Origin: Pantoea dispersa | GTDB taxonomy: Bacteria > Pseudomonadota > Gammaproteobacteria > Enterobacterales > Enterobacteriaceae | DNA: 64,000 nt | Direction: 5' to 3' | Assembly: GCF_014155765.1 (NCBI RefSeq) | Contig: NZ_SCKT01000006.1 | Location: 159,217 to 223,216 of the forward strand | Shown: positions 32,988-42,204 of the stretch, one piece after another | Numbering within the stretch: position 1 is the stretch's first letter | Layout of the letters: every line of letters begins with the position of its first letter | Translations under genes and position numbers: made by a program | The notes under the pieces: generated by a model | Databases searched by the model: none | What the model was told of the DNA's origin: nothing | What the model saw: the letters and a program-made list of their open reading frames with translations, nothing else

Positions 32988-33476
32988 ATGCACATCATCC
33001 TGAACAGCCTGCGCTACGCTTTGTGGCTTGTGTTCTGTTTATTCCGTCATGCCGTTTTCGTGCCTGCCGCTTTCGGCGGTGTCTGCCTGCTCGCCTGGCT
33101 TGTTTTCGGCCATCCGGTCAGTGACCTGAACGACCAGTTGCAGAAGGAGGCAACGGCATGGCGCACCGCGCCGCCCGGACATTACATGTGGGAGGAATGC
33201 CCGGTGCCTGATAATGCGGCTCCGCCTGAGGCAAAGCCGGCAGCCTGTACCGTCACTGCCGTCTCCACAGAAACCGCGGCGAACAATTACCTGCTGTCAT
33301 TGCGGGCCGTATGGATCATTTTTTTCATCCTGTCGAATGTTCTGTATGTGCTCTGGCGCTTACTGGCGGATGCCCTGCGTTACCACTCCCTTTCCTGCAG
33401 GGAAGCCGGTGCCGGGAGGGGAACGTATATCCGTATGGCCGACGGTAAAATTATAAAGGAGGCAGACGATGAGTAA
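32988..33476 (+). CDS. Transfer-region membrane protein upstream of traD
   Basis: A 162-residue protein with hydrophobic segments near residues 14-40 and 100-125, so an inner-membrane protein with a periplasmic loop that holds two Cys (EECPVP, PAACTV). The C-terminus is soluble (YIRMADGKIIKEADDE). It overlaps traD by 8 bp. In this ICE class a small membrane protein precedes the coupling protein and may assist it. I have no family name. Confidence 0.7.
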   Translation: MHIILNSLRYALWLVFCLFRHAVFVPAAFGGVCLLAWLVFGHPVSDLNDQLQKEATAWRTAPPGHYMWEECPVPDNAAPPEAKPAACTVTAVSTETAANNYLLSLRAVWIIFFILSNVLYVLWRLLADALRYHSLSCREAGAGRGTYIRMADGKIIKEADDE

Positions 33477-35568
33477 CCGTTACGTCATTGAGGCCCTGCT
33501 GCGTCCGGCCGTTGAGCTGAATACCGCCGTGGTATCGGGCATGGCGGCATATGTCTGTGTGCAGGCACCCTGGGCTGTCGCTCTGGCTCCGTCTGTCAGC
33601 TATGTCACCGCAGCCGGGTTTGCGGCGCTGGCCGTCACCCGCACGCATCAGGGGATGAAGATTATTCGCTACCGCCGGAATCTCCGCCGCCTGCCGCGCT
33701 ATGTCATGAGTACTAAACAGATCCCCGTCAGCCATCGTCGCCTGTTTCTAGGCCGGGGTTTCCGCTGGACCCAGAAACACACCCAGCGCCTGCAGGATAC
33801 GCTGCGCCCGGAAGTGGCCCGTTACCTGCAACCAAACCGCTTTTACCTGGTGGCGCGTCAGCTCGAAATGTTGACAGAGCACCGTCTGCCCTGGCTGGGT
33901 AAGCTGCTGAGTGCCGATACGCCGCTGAACCCGGTGCGGCCGTTACCGCCAGTGGGCGGGAATCCGGCGCTGCACGGCATCGAGCCCGATGAAAAAGACG
34001 TCACCCTGGCTCTGGGAGAGCGCGTTGGCCATACGGTGGTGTACGGCACCACGCGCGTCGGGAAGACCCGGCTGGCAGAGCTGCTGGTCACACAGGATAT
34101 CCGGCGGGGTGAAGTCACCATCGTTTTTGATCCGAAAGGCGACGCAGATCTGATGAAACGCGTCTGGGCAGAGGCCCACCGGGCCGGGCGCGGGGATGAG
34201 CTGTATATCTTTCATCTCGGCTGGCCTGAAATTTCAGCCCGTTATAATGCCGTCGGGCGTTTTGGTCGCGTGTCAGAGGTGGCGTCCCGCGTGGCCGGTC
34301 AGCTGTCGGGTGAGGGGAACAGCGCGGCATTCCGCGAATTTGCCTGGCGGTTCGTCAACATCATCGCCCGTGCGCTGGTCGCCCTGGGTGAGCGCCCTGA
34401 CTACACGCTGATCATGCGCTACGTGAACAATATCGCCGATCTCTATATCCGCTATGCGGAAAAAATCATCCAGGCGCAGCTGCCGGCTCTGCAGACGCAG
34501 ATTGAGAATAATCAGCAGGTTTTGGGCGAGGACGACGTGCCCCGTAACATGCAGGGACAGCCGGATGCCTTACGCATCTGGGCCATCGAGGTTGCGCTGA
34601 GTTCAGAAGAAGGTAAGAAGCTCTATGATCCCATTCTCGACGGGCTGCGGTCAGCGGTGCGTTATGACCGCACTTACTTTGACAAAATCGTGGCGTCGCT
34701 GCTGCCGCTGCTGGAAAAACTGACCACCGGCAAAACCGCTGAACTGCTGGCTCCCGACTATCTCGATATGGATGACTCACGGCCCATATTTGACTGGGAG
34801 CAAATCATCCGTAAAAAAGCCGTGGTGTATGTGGGGCTCGATGCGCTCAGTGACAGTATGGTAGCGAGCGCGGTGGGCAATTCCATGTTCGCCGATCTGG
34901 TGAGCGTGGCCGGCCATATCTACAAACACGGTATCAATTCGGGCCTGCCGGGCGGAAAAGAAGGGAAGTCCCTGATTAACCTGCACTGCGATGAGTTTAA
35001 CGAGCTGATGGGCGATGAGTTTATCCCTCTCATCAACAAAGGTGGCGGTGCCGGCATGCAGGTGACGGCCTATACCCAGACGTCTTCTGATATTGAGGCC
35101 CGCATCGGGAATGCGGCCAAGACGGCCCAGGTACAGGGTAACTTTAACAACCTGATTATGCTGCGCGTCAGGGAAAACCGCACCGCCGAGCTGCTGACCA
35201 CGCAGCTGCCGCAGGTGGAAATTTACACCAAAACGCTGGTCTCCGGGCACCAGGACACGGCAGATGTCAACGCTGACCAGGACTTCACCTCAAGCACCCA
35301 GGACCGCGTCGGGACGGTAAAAGTCCCGCTGCTGGAGCCGGCCGATATCGTGACGCTGCCGAAAGGGCAGGCGTTTGCCCTGCTGGAGGGCGGGCAGCTG
35401 TGGAAAATCCGCATGCCGCTGCCTGCCGGGGATGCTGATGATGTGCTGATGCCGGAAAGTATTGAGAAAATAGCGGAGGAGATGCGGCGCAGCTATCACA
35501 GCGGCGAATCCTGGTGGCGGGACGGTCCGGCCCTGAACGTGCCGGTCACAGGAGGGGCGAATGGCTGA
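33469..35568 (+). CDS. traD: TraD/VirD4-type coupling ATPase (SXT_TraD family)
   Basis: A 699-residue coupling protein. Membrane segments lie in the first 60 residues. Walker A is GTTRVGKTRLAE (about residues 194-205), and LINLHCDEFNEL (about 502) carries the Walker B acids; QVTAYTQTSSDIEARIGN follows as in TraD/TraG ATPases. Type TIGR03743. It brings the relaxosome to the secretion channel and pumps DNA. Full length. ATG 33469 has AGGAGG upstream. Overlap with the next gene is 8 bp. Confidence 0.92.
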   Translation: MSNRYVIEALLRPAVELNTAVVSGMAAYVCVQAPWAVALAPSVSYVTAAGFAALAVTRTHQGMKIIRYRRNLRRLPRYVMSTKQIPVSHRRLFLGRGFRWTQKHTQRLQDTLRPEVARYLQPNRFYLVARQLEMLTEHRLPWLGKLLSADTPLNPVRPLPPVGGNPALHGIEPDEKDVTLALGERVGHTVVYGTTRVGKTRLAELLVTQDIRRGEVTIVFDPKGDADLMKRVWAEAHRAGRGDELYIFHLGWPEISARYNAVGRFGRVSEVASRVAGQLSGEGNSAAFREFAWRFVNIIARALVALGERPDYTLIMRYVNNIADLYIRYAEKIIQAQLPALQTQIENNQQVLGEDDVPRNMQGQPDALRIWAIEVALSSEEGKKLYDPILDGLRSAVRYDRTYFDKIVASLLPLLEKLTTGKTAELLAPDYLDMDDSRPIFDWEQIIRKKAVVYVGLDALSDSMVASAVGNSMFADLVSVAGHIYKHGINSGLPGGKEGKSLINLHCDEFNELMGDEFIPLINKGGGAGMQVTAYTQTSSDIEARIGNAAKTAQVQGNFNNLIMLRVRENRTAELLTTQLPQVEIYTKTLVSGHQDTADVNADQDFTSSTQDRVGTVKVPLLEPADIVTLPKGQAFALLEGGQLWKIRMPLPAGDADDVLMPESIEKIAEEMRRSYHSGESWWRDGPALNVPVTGGANG

Positions 35569-36319
35569 GGTAAAACGTCCCCCACAGCAGCAGACGCTGC
35601 CGGAACGCAAGCACGGCATTCTGTATAATCTGCTCTGGGGCTGGCCATGGGCCCTGGTGGGCGTGGTGCTGTCCTCGCTGCTGCTGAGCCTGCTGATTGA
35701 ATATATCGGCATCGCCTTCTTCTGGCCGGAAGCCGGGGCGGCGCACAGTGAAGCGGTCATGAACACCGAGCTGGGGTGGCTGTCCACAGAGTTCACCCGC
35801 AGCCTGCTGCTGTCTGAACCATCGGTGACGGTTGTGCGCTGGGTGAGCACCGCCTATCAGTGGGCCTTTGTGGACAGTGGCTTCCTGGACTGGGTCCGGC
35901 AGCAGTATGCACACCAGATGCACAGTGACAATGCCGTCACCCGGGAAATCAACAGCTGGAGCGGCTGGCTTGCCGGCTACCTGCGTGAATACCTGCTGGC
36001 CACGGTATGGATCAGCATTATCACCCTGGTACGCGTCACCATCCTGGTGCTGTCCGTGCCGTTGTTTGTGCTGGTCGTGGTGGTGGCGCTGGTTGAGGGG
36101 CTGGGGCGGCGTGATCTGCGGCGGTACGGCGCGGGGTATGAAAGTTCGTTTGTCTATCATCATGCCAAGAAGCTGGTCAAACCGGCAGCTGTGGTGCCCG
36201 CCATGCTGTACCTTTCCTGGCCCACGGCAGTCTACCCCAATCTGCTGTTGTTGCCGGCGGCTGTTCTGCTGGGGATCGCCGTAACGGTGACCACTGCGTC
36301 GTTCAAGAAGTATCTTTAA
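35561..36319 (+). CDS. TIGR03747-type ICE membrane protein (PFL_4697)
   Basis: A 252-residue inner-membrane protein with about four hydrophobic segments (near residues 27-50, 135-175, 205-245). Sequence marks are LLWGWPWALVGVVLSSLLLSLLIEYIGI and VEGLGRRDLRRYGAGYESSFVYHHAKKL, matching TIGR03747. It follows traD with overlap and closes the first transfer block; the next gene on this strand is 600 bp away. Function within the complex is unknown. Confidence 0.85.
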   Translation: MAEVKRPPQQQTLPERKHGILYNLLWGWPWALVGVVLSSLLLSLLIEYIGIAFFWPEAGAAHSEAVMNTELGWLSTEFTRSLLLSEPSVTVVRWVSTAYQWAFVDSGFLDWVRQQYAHQMHSDNAVTREINSWSGWLAGYLREYLLATVWISIITLVRVTILVLSVPLFVLVVVVALVEGLGRRDLRRYGAGYESSFVYHHAKKLVKPAAVVPAMLYLSWPTAVYPNLLLLPAAVLLGIAVTVTTASFKKYL

Positions 36320-36408
36320 ATCAGGGCTGGACGGAGGCGTGCAAAACTTGTTTTGCGCGCCTCCGTCAGCAGACAAGCCATGAAACGACCGTTACTGGCG
36401 CGTCAGTG

Positions 36409-36762
36409 TCAGTTATTAAATACCGTCAATTCTGTCACTTTGAAGCTGTCTGGCTTGTTGGTTATGCTGTCGTAGGGGGCCTGTAGCTTCCATTGCTGAC
36501 CCGGCTCCAGATTTTCAGCCATCGCTGCCGTATTTCCTATTACTGCCCCATTCTGAAGCAAGTTGAATTTGACAATTACAGTCTTCACAGGCCCACCTGA
36601 CACGTTTGTTCCCGTGCCTTCAATTTGCTGCAAACCATTTGCTGCTGTGGCGAAATGCAGGTCTGAAAGTTGGACTTTGCCAGTACCGTCGGCCGCAAGA
36701 ACAGGGCCGGTAATCAGTGCAGTGATTAACGTGGCCTTCAGAACAGTCTTCATCATTTTCAT
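36409..36762 (-). CDS. Secreted FxLYD-type small protein
   Basis: A 117-residue protein with a clear signal peptide (VLKATLITALITGPVLAA, cleaved near residue 24). The mature part (GLQQIEGTGTNVSGGPVKTVIVKFNLLQNGAVIGN, then LEPGQQWKLQAP) is the FxLYD beta-sandwich pattern. It lies opposite to the transfer genes, between two transfer blocks, and looks like an insertion. A role in the periplasm or outer surface is inferred from the signal only. The remaining space from 36320 to 36934 carries no other gene. Confidence 0.75.
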   Translation of the reverse strand: MKMMKTVLKATLITALITGPVLAADGTGKVQLSDLHFATAANGLQQIEGTGTNVSGGPVKTVIVKFNLLQNGAVIGNTAAMAENLEPGQQWKLQAPYDSITNKPDSFKVTELTVFNN

Positions 36763-36940
36763 TTTCCCTCTGTTTACCGTTGAGTTTTCTTAATATCACA
36801 ATGAACCTTTATTTACAGCTAAACCTGCCACCGGCACAGACCTGCAATTAATTTTGAAATTCCTGTTTAGGGTTTATCGCTGACCCGACGCTCCCTCTTC
36901 CGCATCCTGTCCGCACCCCTTAATCCTTCTGGAGGTGCGT

Positions 36941-37288
36941 ATGAACTCAAATCGTCCGGCCATGCGGCGCAACCGTCGTGTCCCGGGCATCACTGGCCTG
37001 GTATTGCTGACCTTTCTGGCATCAGCTGCTGCACAGGCATCCGAGAAAGACGAGCTTGCGTCTGTTCAGCGTCAGCTGGACCAGGTTCAGGCGTCGCTTG
37101 AACGGGCCCGCGTGGCGGCTGCACAGGCCGACCCGGCTGACCGTGGCCGCTTTTTCTTTGATTACCGTCAGGCCACATCCGATCTCAACATCATCCGCAG
37201 CGGCATTGACCGCTATCTGGAGCCCTCCCGCGCGCAACCGCGTGACCCGTCTTTTGTGGCCGGTAATTACCGGCGGGAGCGGCCCTGA
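36941..37288 (+). CDS. RAQPRD-family ICE protein (TIGR01690)
   Basis: About 115 residues. Signal peptide (ITGLVLLTFLASAAAQA), then a helical pair (DELASVQRQLDQVQASLERARVAAAQ), ending in a segment that contains the family name motif SRAQPRDPSFVAG. It is a marker gene of PFGI-1/SPI-7-class ICEs and starts the second transfer block. GGAGG lies before ATG 36941 (36935 GTG-type starts are too close). Its stop overlaps the next start (TGATG). Confidence 0.88.
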   Translation: MNSNRPAMRRNRRVPGITGLVLLTFLASAAAQASEKDELASVQRQLDQVQASLERARVAAAQADPADRGRFFFDYRQATSDLNIIRSGIDRYLEPSRAQPRDPSFVAGNYRRERP

Positions 37289-37530
37289 TGCCCATGACAT
37301 CCGAACAAACGAACGCGTTTAAAGCCGGCTCCGGCAGTCTTGATGTGAACATCCTTCATCTGCTCTGCATCGGGGCACTGCTGGCATTTCTTTTTTTATG
37401 GGCCGCGTGGGCGCTGTCGGATGTCTGGACCGGCTGGAGTAACACCAAAGTGCGGGACGCGGCCCTGGGGCGTTTTGCCGTCCGCACCGTGCTGCTGTTG
37501 CTTGTGTGTATCTGGATGTTTGCCAGTTAA
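37288..37530 (+). CDS. TIGR03758-type ICE membrane protein (PFL_4701)
   Basis: An 80-residue protein with two hydrophobic segments (about residues 22-44 and 61-79) and the short loop SDVWTGWSNTKVRDAALGRF between. This is the family TIGR03758, small inner-membrane subunits of the GI-type secretion system. Position between the RAQPRD gene and the next pilin-like gene is the family order. Confidence 0.85.
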   Translation: MPMTSEQTNAFKAGSGSLDVNILHLLCIGALLAFLFLWAAWALSDVWTGWSNTKVRDAALGRFAVRTVLLLLVCIWMFAS

Positions 37531-37564
37531 CCGATTATGAACGTTAAGTCAGGAGATGAATTCC

Positions 37565-37951
37565 ATGCACCATTCTGAGTCTGTTGTTGCCCGCCTGCGC
37601 CGTCTCGCCAGTCGTACGCTGACCCGCGCCGGTACGCTTGCCCTGCTGGGCTGGCTCACCTGCAAACCGGCCTTTGCGGACTTGCCAAGCGTTGAAGCGC
37701 CTGAGTCCGGAGGCGGAAGCGGGCTGTCCGGACAAATCAAGGGCTACCTGCAGGACGGCATTGTTATCGGGGGGCTGGTCGTGGCGGCCGTTGCCTTTAT
37801 CAACGTTGCCATTGCCGCCCTGCACACCTTCACCGAAGTCCGCAATGAGAAAGCCACCTGGACCAAATTCGGGGCCATTGTGGTGGTGGGTGTGGTGTTG
37901 CTGGTTGCCGTTATCTGGCTGCTCGGCAAGTCTGCCGACATTCTGTTGTAG
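37565..37951 (+). CDS. TIGR03745-type ICE membrane protein (PFL_4702), VirB2-like
   Basis: A 128-residue protein. Signal-like start with GTLALLGWLTCKPAFA, then SGLSGQIKGYLQDGIVIGGLVVAAVAFINVAIAALHTF and a second segment AIVVVGVVLLVAVIWLLG. Size and pattern are like a conjugative pilin (VirB2/TraA), and the family is TIGR03745. The start is ATG 37565, nine bases from AGGAG; the ATG at 37556 touches that site directly and is rejected. Confidence 0.83.
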   Translation: MHHSESVVARLRRLASRTLTRAGTLALLGWLTCKPAFADLPSVEAPESGGGSGLSGQIKGYLQDGIVIGGLVVAAVAFINVAIAALHTFTEVRNEKATWTKFGAIVVVGVVLLVAVIWLLGKSADILL

Positions 37952-37963
37952 GAGCCTGCGACG

Positions 37964-38320
37964 ATGCAGACCATTCGTTTTTTACCTGACCGTCTCAACA
38001 GTGAGCCCGTGGTGTTTCGCGGGTTTACCACCCATGAGATGGGGCTGGCAGCCCTTGCCGGCGCGGGTGCGGGTCTGCTCCTGTCACTGCCGTTTATCCC
38101 GCTTGCCGGCTGGGTTGTTGTTCCCACCGGCCTGCTGGTCATGCCGCTGCTGCTCGTCTGGTTCGGCGGCCGCTGGATGGCCAGGCTCAAGCGCGGTAAG
38201 CCTGAGAACTGGCTCTGGCAGCGACTGGAGACGAAAAAACGCCGGCTGGGGATGGGCAATCCGAAACTGATAGTGGATGCCCGGGGCTGGTCAGTGAAAC
38301 GTAACAGGAGACCCTCATGA
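37964..38320 (+). CDS. TIGR03750-type conjugal transfer protein, VirB3-like
   Basis: A 118-residue protein with paired hydrophobic segments (about residues 25-65) followed by a basic C-terminal half (RWMARLKRGKPENWLWQRLETKKRRLGM). This is the TIGR03750 family, similar in layout to VirB3/TraL inner-membrane proteins. It overlaps the next gene by 4 bp. Confidence 0.85.
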   Translation: MQTIRFLPDRLNSEPVVFRGFTTHEMGLAALAGAGAGLLLSLPFIPLAGWVVVPTGLLVMPLLLVWFGGRWMARLKRGKPENWLWQRLETKKRRLGMGNPKLIVDARGWSVKRNRRPS

Positions 38321-38976
38321 GCCGTTTTCGCCATGCGGTAAAAGACCGCGACCAGCATATTCAGACGCTGCGCATCGCCTGCGCCGTGCTCGCCTTTTTC
38401 CTTTTATTCACCTGTGCCGGCTGGATGCTGGCGCCCAGCAAGCTGACCGTGCATAACCCGCCGGATTTACGTACCGGCAGCACGCGTCCCTGGTGGGAAG
38501 TGCCGCCCCCGACGGTCTACTCCTTTGCGTTTTACATTTTTCAGCAGCTCAATGCCTGGCCGAAAAATGGCGAGGTGGACTATTCCGCCAAAATCAATGC
38601 GCTGTCGCCGTATCTGACGCCATCCTGTCAGGATTTCCTGAAAGCGGATGCGAAGAAACGCGGTGACGCCGGGGAGCTCACTGACCGCGTGCGCGTGGTG
38701 TATGAAGTGCCCGGCCGCGGTTACCAGTCACAGAGCGTGACCGTACAGGATCGCGATCACTGGATAGCCCGCCTGGACGTGGTGGCCGATGAATATTTCC
38801 ATGCCGAGCCGGTCAAACGCGCCCTGGTGCGTTACCCGCTGAAAGTGGTGCGCTGGGAAGGTGATGCGGAGCGCAACCCGTTCGGTCTGGCGCTGGACTG
38901 TTATGCCGGTGTGCCCCAGCGTCTGGAGGCGGCACCGCCTGCACCTAAACCGGAGAAGTCAGGAGTGTTTCAGTGA
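38317..38976 (+). CDS. TIGR03746-type ICE protein (PFL_4703), VirB8/TraE-like
   Basis: A 219-residue bitopic protein: one membrane helix near residues 25-45, then a periplasmic domain (YSFAFYIFQQLNAWPKNGEVDYSAKINALSPYLTPSCQDFL and YPLKVVRWEGDAERNPFGLALDCYAG). Family TIGR03746, corresponding by position and layout to TraE/VirB8, a scaffold of the channel. It overlaps the next gene by 4 bp. Confidence 0.87.
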   Translation: MSRFRHAVKDRDQHIQTLRIACAVLAFFLLFTCAGWMLAPSKLTVHNPPDLRTGSTRPWWEVPPPTVYSFAFYIFQQLNAWPKNGEVDYSAKINALSPYLTPSCQDFLKADAKKRGDAGELTDRVRVVYEVPGRGYQSQSVTVQDRDHWIARLDVVADEYFHAEPVKRALVRYPLKVVRWEGDAERNPFGLALDCYAGVPQRLEAAPPAPKPEKSGVFQ

Positions 38977-39926
38977 TGAGTAAAAACCCCCACTACCGCG
39001 CCGGGCTGATGGCGCTGTCCTTCGCCCTGCTGCCCCTGGCAATGCTGGTATCACGTCCTGCCGGCGCAGATGAGCTGATGAAATGGGAGCGTATTCCGCT
39101 GCAGATCCCCCTGAGGGTGGGGCAGGAGCGGGTGGTCTTTGTGGACAAAAACGTCCGCGTTGGTTTTCCGCCGGCGCTTAACGGTAAACTTCGGGTGCAG
39201 AGCACCGGGGGAGCCGTCTACCTGAAGGCCGACAGCGCCTTTCCGCAGACGCGGGTGCAGCTGCAGGATGTGGAAAGTGGCGAGGTTCTGCTGTTTGATA
39301 TCGCCGCCGGTGAAAAAGGGCCGACTGAGCCGGTCCGTCTGGTCTACAGCGGTGATGTCAGCACGCTGAGTCACGCCGGCGATGCGGCCGGTCAGCCAGG
39401 TGGTGCAGATCGGACTGCTTCCGGATCAGGCTCATCTGCTCCCACCGGCAGCGATGACGGCACCCAGGCAAAGCGTAAAAAAATCCGCTACAGCGCCCCC
39501 ATCCCGGTGCTGCTGACCCGCTATGCCGCTCAAAGCCTTTATGCTCCGGCACGTACGGTCGAGGCGGTCCCGGGTATTCATCCGGTCAATCCTCATCTGC
39601 CCCGACGTGTCAGCACGCTGTATCCCTCTGAACCATTAACGGTCACGCCGCTGGCTGGCTGGGGTGTGGCAAACCGCAGCGTGGTGGCACTCAGGCTCAC
39701 GAACACCGGCAGCCGTAAGGTCGTTCTGGATCCACGCTCGCTGCAGGGACAGTTTGTGTCCGCCACCTTCCAGCACCGCTGGGTCGGTCCGGCCGGCACG
39801 CCTGAAGACACCACCACGGTGTATGTGGTGACCGCCGGTCGTCCGGAGAGCGCATTCATTGCTGAGCCGTCTGCACTGCGTAAAGCGACCCGCACGGTAA
39901 AACAGGAGGCCCGCCATGCAGATTAA
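38973..39926 (+). CDS. TIGR03749-type ICE protein (PFL_4704), TraK/VirB9-like
   Basis: A 317-residue exported protein: signal LMALSFALLPLAMLVSRPAGA, then beta-rich domains (WERIPLQIPLRVGQERVVFVDKNVRVGFPP near residue 32). A Ser/Gly/Asp linker sits near 140-165, and a C-terminal beta domain follows. Family TIGR03749, the likely TraK/VirB9-type outer-membrane core component. GTG 38973 or ATG 38976 are both possible. Confidence 0.86.
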   Translation: MMSKNPHYRAGLMALSFALLPLAMLVSRPAGADELMKWERIPLQIPLRVGQERVVFVDKNVRVGFPPALNGKLRVQSTGGAVYLKADSAFPQTRVQLQDVESGEVLLFDIAAGEKGPTEPVRLVYSGDVSTLSHAGDAAGQPGGADRTASGSGSSAPTGSDDGTQAKRKKIRYSAPIPVLLTRYAAQSLYAPARTVEAVPGIHPVNPHLPRRVSTLYPSEPLTVTPLAGWGVANRSVVALRLTNTGSRKVVLDPRSLQGQFVSATFQHRWVGPAGTPEDTTTVYVVTAGRPESAFIAEPSALRKATRTVKQEARHAD

Positions 39927-41415
39927 ATCTAATGCCCTGGTGAAGTTTATCGTGCCGGCCGTGGTGATTGCCGGGCTGGCCGTGGGGCTCAAAAGCTGCA
40001 AAAACGAACCGGCAGAACAACCTCAGGCAAAACAAAGCGGCTCCCTGAAAAACCTCTCGCCGGATGAACTGAAGGCGCTGGGGGTGGAAGGCGACACGCC
40101 GGAGGACACCCTGCGCACCCTCATCGGCCGGCTGAACGATGTGCGTGACCGCCAGAAAACGCTGGATAAGCAGAACGCGGATTTGGTGAAAGAAAACGAA
40201 CGGTTGCGCCGGCGCAATCAGGACGTTTCAGGACAGGTGAATGAGGCCGTTAATGGCCTGCGCGAGCAGTACGACAAGCGGCAGGCTCAGCTTCAGAACG
40301 AACAACTGAGCCTGACGGCGAAAATCCAGGAGCTGACTGACAAACTCAAAAAGCCTGACAGCGAGAAAAAAACGGCGGACAGCGATATCCCGCTGGGGCT
40401 GGGACTGGACGGCATGGGCAGCAGCACCGGGGGGAGCGCTTCTCAGGGCAGCGACGGCATGATGTGGGTCGCGCCGACGGACCAGAAAGAGACGGATCCG
40501 CGGGATGCGGCCAGCGGCAAAGCCTCACCTCAGTTCCCGACCTCTTTTCTGGGGGAAAATGAGCTGACCCGCCAGAAAGCCGCCTATGAGGAGAAAGTGA
40601 AGGGACGGACGAATGAAAAAGGGGCGGAAGAGAGCGCCGAGCCGGTTTACACGCTGCCGGAAAATTCCACGCTGGTCGGCAGCCGCGCCATGACGGCACT
40701 GCTTGGCCGGGTGCCCATCAACGGCACCGTGACCGATCCTTATCCGTTCAAGGTGCTTATCGGTAAGGATAACCTGACGGCGAACGGCATCGAGTTACCG
40801 GACGTCGAAGGGGCGATTGTTTCGGGGACGGCCAGCGGCGACTGGACGCTGTCCTGCGTGCGCGGGCAGGTTAACAGCGTCACCTTTGTTTTTTCCGACG
40901 GTACGGTGCGCACCCTCCCCAGACCCGACACCAGTAACAACGCTGGCGGGCAAAATAATAACGCTCAGGCTAAACAGGATACCGGCACCAGTGGCGGTAT
41001 CGGCTGGATCTCGGATGAAAACGGGATCCCGTGCATTGGCGGCGAACGTAAGTCCAACGCCTCCACTTACCTGCCCACCATCTTTGGCCTGTCGGCTGCC
41101 GGTGCGGCGGGTGAAGCGATGAGCCAGGGGCAGTACACGACGCAGAACAACGTGAATGGCATTTCCGCCACCATGACCGGCGACGCCGGACAGGCGGCGC
41201 TGGGGAAAGCCATTTCCGGCGGCATGTCTGAAACCACCGACTGGATCAAACAGCGTTACGGGATGACGTTTGATGCCATTTATGTGCCGCCCGGTGCCCG
41301 TCTCGCCGTGCATATCACCCGTCAGCTGGCCATTGATTATGAAGATAAGGGCCGTAAGGTGCGCTACGACTTCACCCTGCCGGGTGGCGTCAGTGACAAC
41401 GGCGGACTGGACTGA
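39916..41415 (+). CDS. traB: TIGR03752-type ICE protein (PFL_4705), TraB/VirB10-like
   Basis: A 499-residue protein with one membrane helix near residues 11-27, a Cys (KSCKNEP), a long coiled-coil (about residues 70-140: LNDVRDRQKTLDKQNADLVKENERLRRRNQDV) and a C-terminal beta-barrel domain (GSRAMTALLGRVPINGTVTDPYPFKVLIGKDNL, ..., YVPPGARLAVHITRQLAIDYEDKGRKV). This is the TraB/VirB10 layout, family TIGR03752, a channel protein spanning the periplasm. It overlaps the previous gene by 11 bp. Confidence 0.9.
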   Translation: MQIKSNALVKFIVPAVVIAGLAVGLKSCKNEPAEQPQAKQSGSLKNLSPDELKALGVEGDTPEDTLRTLIGRLNDVRDRQKTLDKQNADLVKENERLRRRNQDVSGQVNEAVNGLREQYDKRQAQLQNEQLSLTAKIQELTDKLKKPDSEKKTADSDIPLGLGLDGMGSSTGGSASQGSDGMMWVAPTDQKETDPRDAASGKASPQFPTSFLGENELTRQKAAYEEKVKGRTNEKGAEESAEPVYTLPENSTLVGSRAMTALLGRVPINGTVTDPYPFKVLIGKDNLTANGIELPDVEGAIVSGTASGDWTLSCVRGQVNSVTFVFSDGTVRTLPRPDTSNNAGGQNNNAQAKQDTGTSGGIGWISDENGIPCIGGERKSNASTYLPTIFGLSAAGAAGEAMSQGQYTTQNNVNGISATMTGDAGQAALGKAISGGMSETTDWIKQRYGMTFDAIYVPPGARLAVHITRQLAIDYEDKGRKVRYDFTLPGGVSDNGGLD

Positions 41416-41425
41416 GTACACGGCC

Positions 41426-41794
41426 ATGGCGGGACAGATAACGTTTTTCCCTCTTTCATCCGTGTGCTGGACGTTCAGCGACGGGGCAGGCTGGCATATT
41501 GACGTGATCCCTGCGTCTTCTGCGGTTCTGTTGCTGCGACCCGTAGCGCTGTTGCCTGCCGGCGCACCTTTACTGCGCTGGCGCAATGGCCAGCTTTTAC
41601 TGGATATCGGCAGGTTCTCCCTGCCGCTCAGTGCCCGGGAGTGTGCCGTTTCGTGGCGCAGCCCGAAAATCCCGCGCCGGCTTTACTGCCCGCGTATGAC
41701 ATTACGGGAGCTGGGGCACCTGCTGAATGTCAGTGCGTTCGTTTTTATCTGCGGCGGTTACGATCCGGCCGCCTCACAAAGGAGATACCGGTAA
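41426..41794 (+). CDS. Transfer-region protein between traB and the lipoprotein
   Basis: A 122-residue protein starting at ATG 41426, ten bases after the traB stop; the longer frame from 41270 is the out-of-frame traB end. It is rich in short hydrophobic strands (GWHIDVIPASSAVLLLRPVALLPAG, MTLRELGHLLNVSAFVFICGG). I do not recognise the family. Its stop overlaps the next start (TAATG), so it is an operon member. Confidence 0.6.
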   Translation: MAGQITFFPLSSVCWTFSDGAGWHIDVIPASSAVLLLRPVALLPAGAPLLRWRNGQLLLDIGRFSLPLSARECAVSWRSPKIPRRLYCPRMTLRELGHLLNVSAFVFICGGYDPAASQRRYR

Positions 41795-42204
41795 TGTACA
41801 GAACGGTTTTCATTCTGGCCCTGAGCTGTGTAATGCTCAGCGGCTGCTCAACCTCCAAAGAGGAAATGCTGCCAGCGGGCGATAACACCATGCTTGAACT
41901 GTGGAACGGGGCGGACGGTGGCGGCAGTACTTCCCGCCAGTCTGCGGCGGCCCGCGACACGCTGCGACGCCCGCTGACGGGCAGCGAAACGCAGGCGGAC
42001 GCGCAGGCCGACCGCAGCTACAGCCGTACTCAGGAAAGCGAAATCACCCAGCAGTTTCCCCGGCTGCCCAACCCCGACATGGTGATGTACCTGTATCCCC
42101 ATCTGGCAGACGGTAACACGCCGGTGCCGGGTTACAGCACTGTGTTCCCGTTCTACAGCCAGACGCAGTATGCCATGCCTGGCGAGCGCACGGAGGCCCT
42201 GTAA
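41794..42204 (+). CDS. TIGR03751-type conjugal transfer lipoprotein
   Basis: A 136-residue lipoprotein: signal FILALSCVMLSGC with the lipid Cys near residue 17. The body is polar (QADAQADRSYSRTQESEITQQFPRLPNPDMVMYLYPHL) and ends with the PGYSTVFPFYSQTQYAMPGE region. Family TIGR03751, a TraV/VirB7-like lipoprotein of the outer-membrane core. The start and stop overlap its neighbours by one base each. Confidence 0.85.
   Translation: MYRTVFILALSCVMLSGCSTSKEEMLPAGDNTMLELWNGADGGGSTSRQSAAARDTLRRPLTGSETQADAQADRSYSRTQESEITQQFPRLPNPDMVMYLYPHLADGNTPVPGYSTVFPFYSQTQYAMPGERTEAL

Noticed and set aside
35546-36376. 276-residue minus-strand frame opposite the TIGR03747 gene
   Set aside because: Shadow frame, His/Gln-rich.
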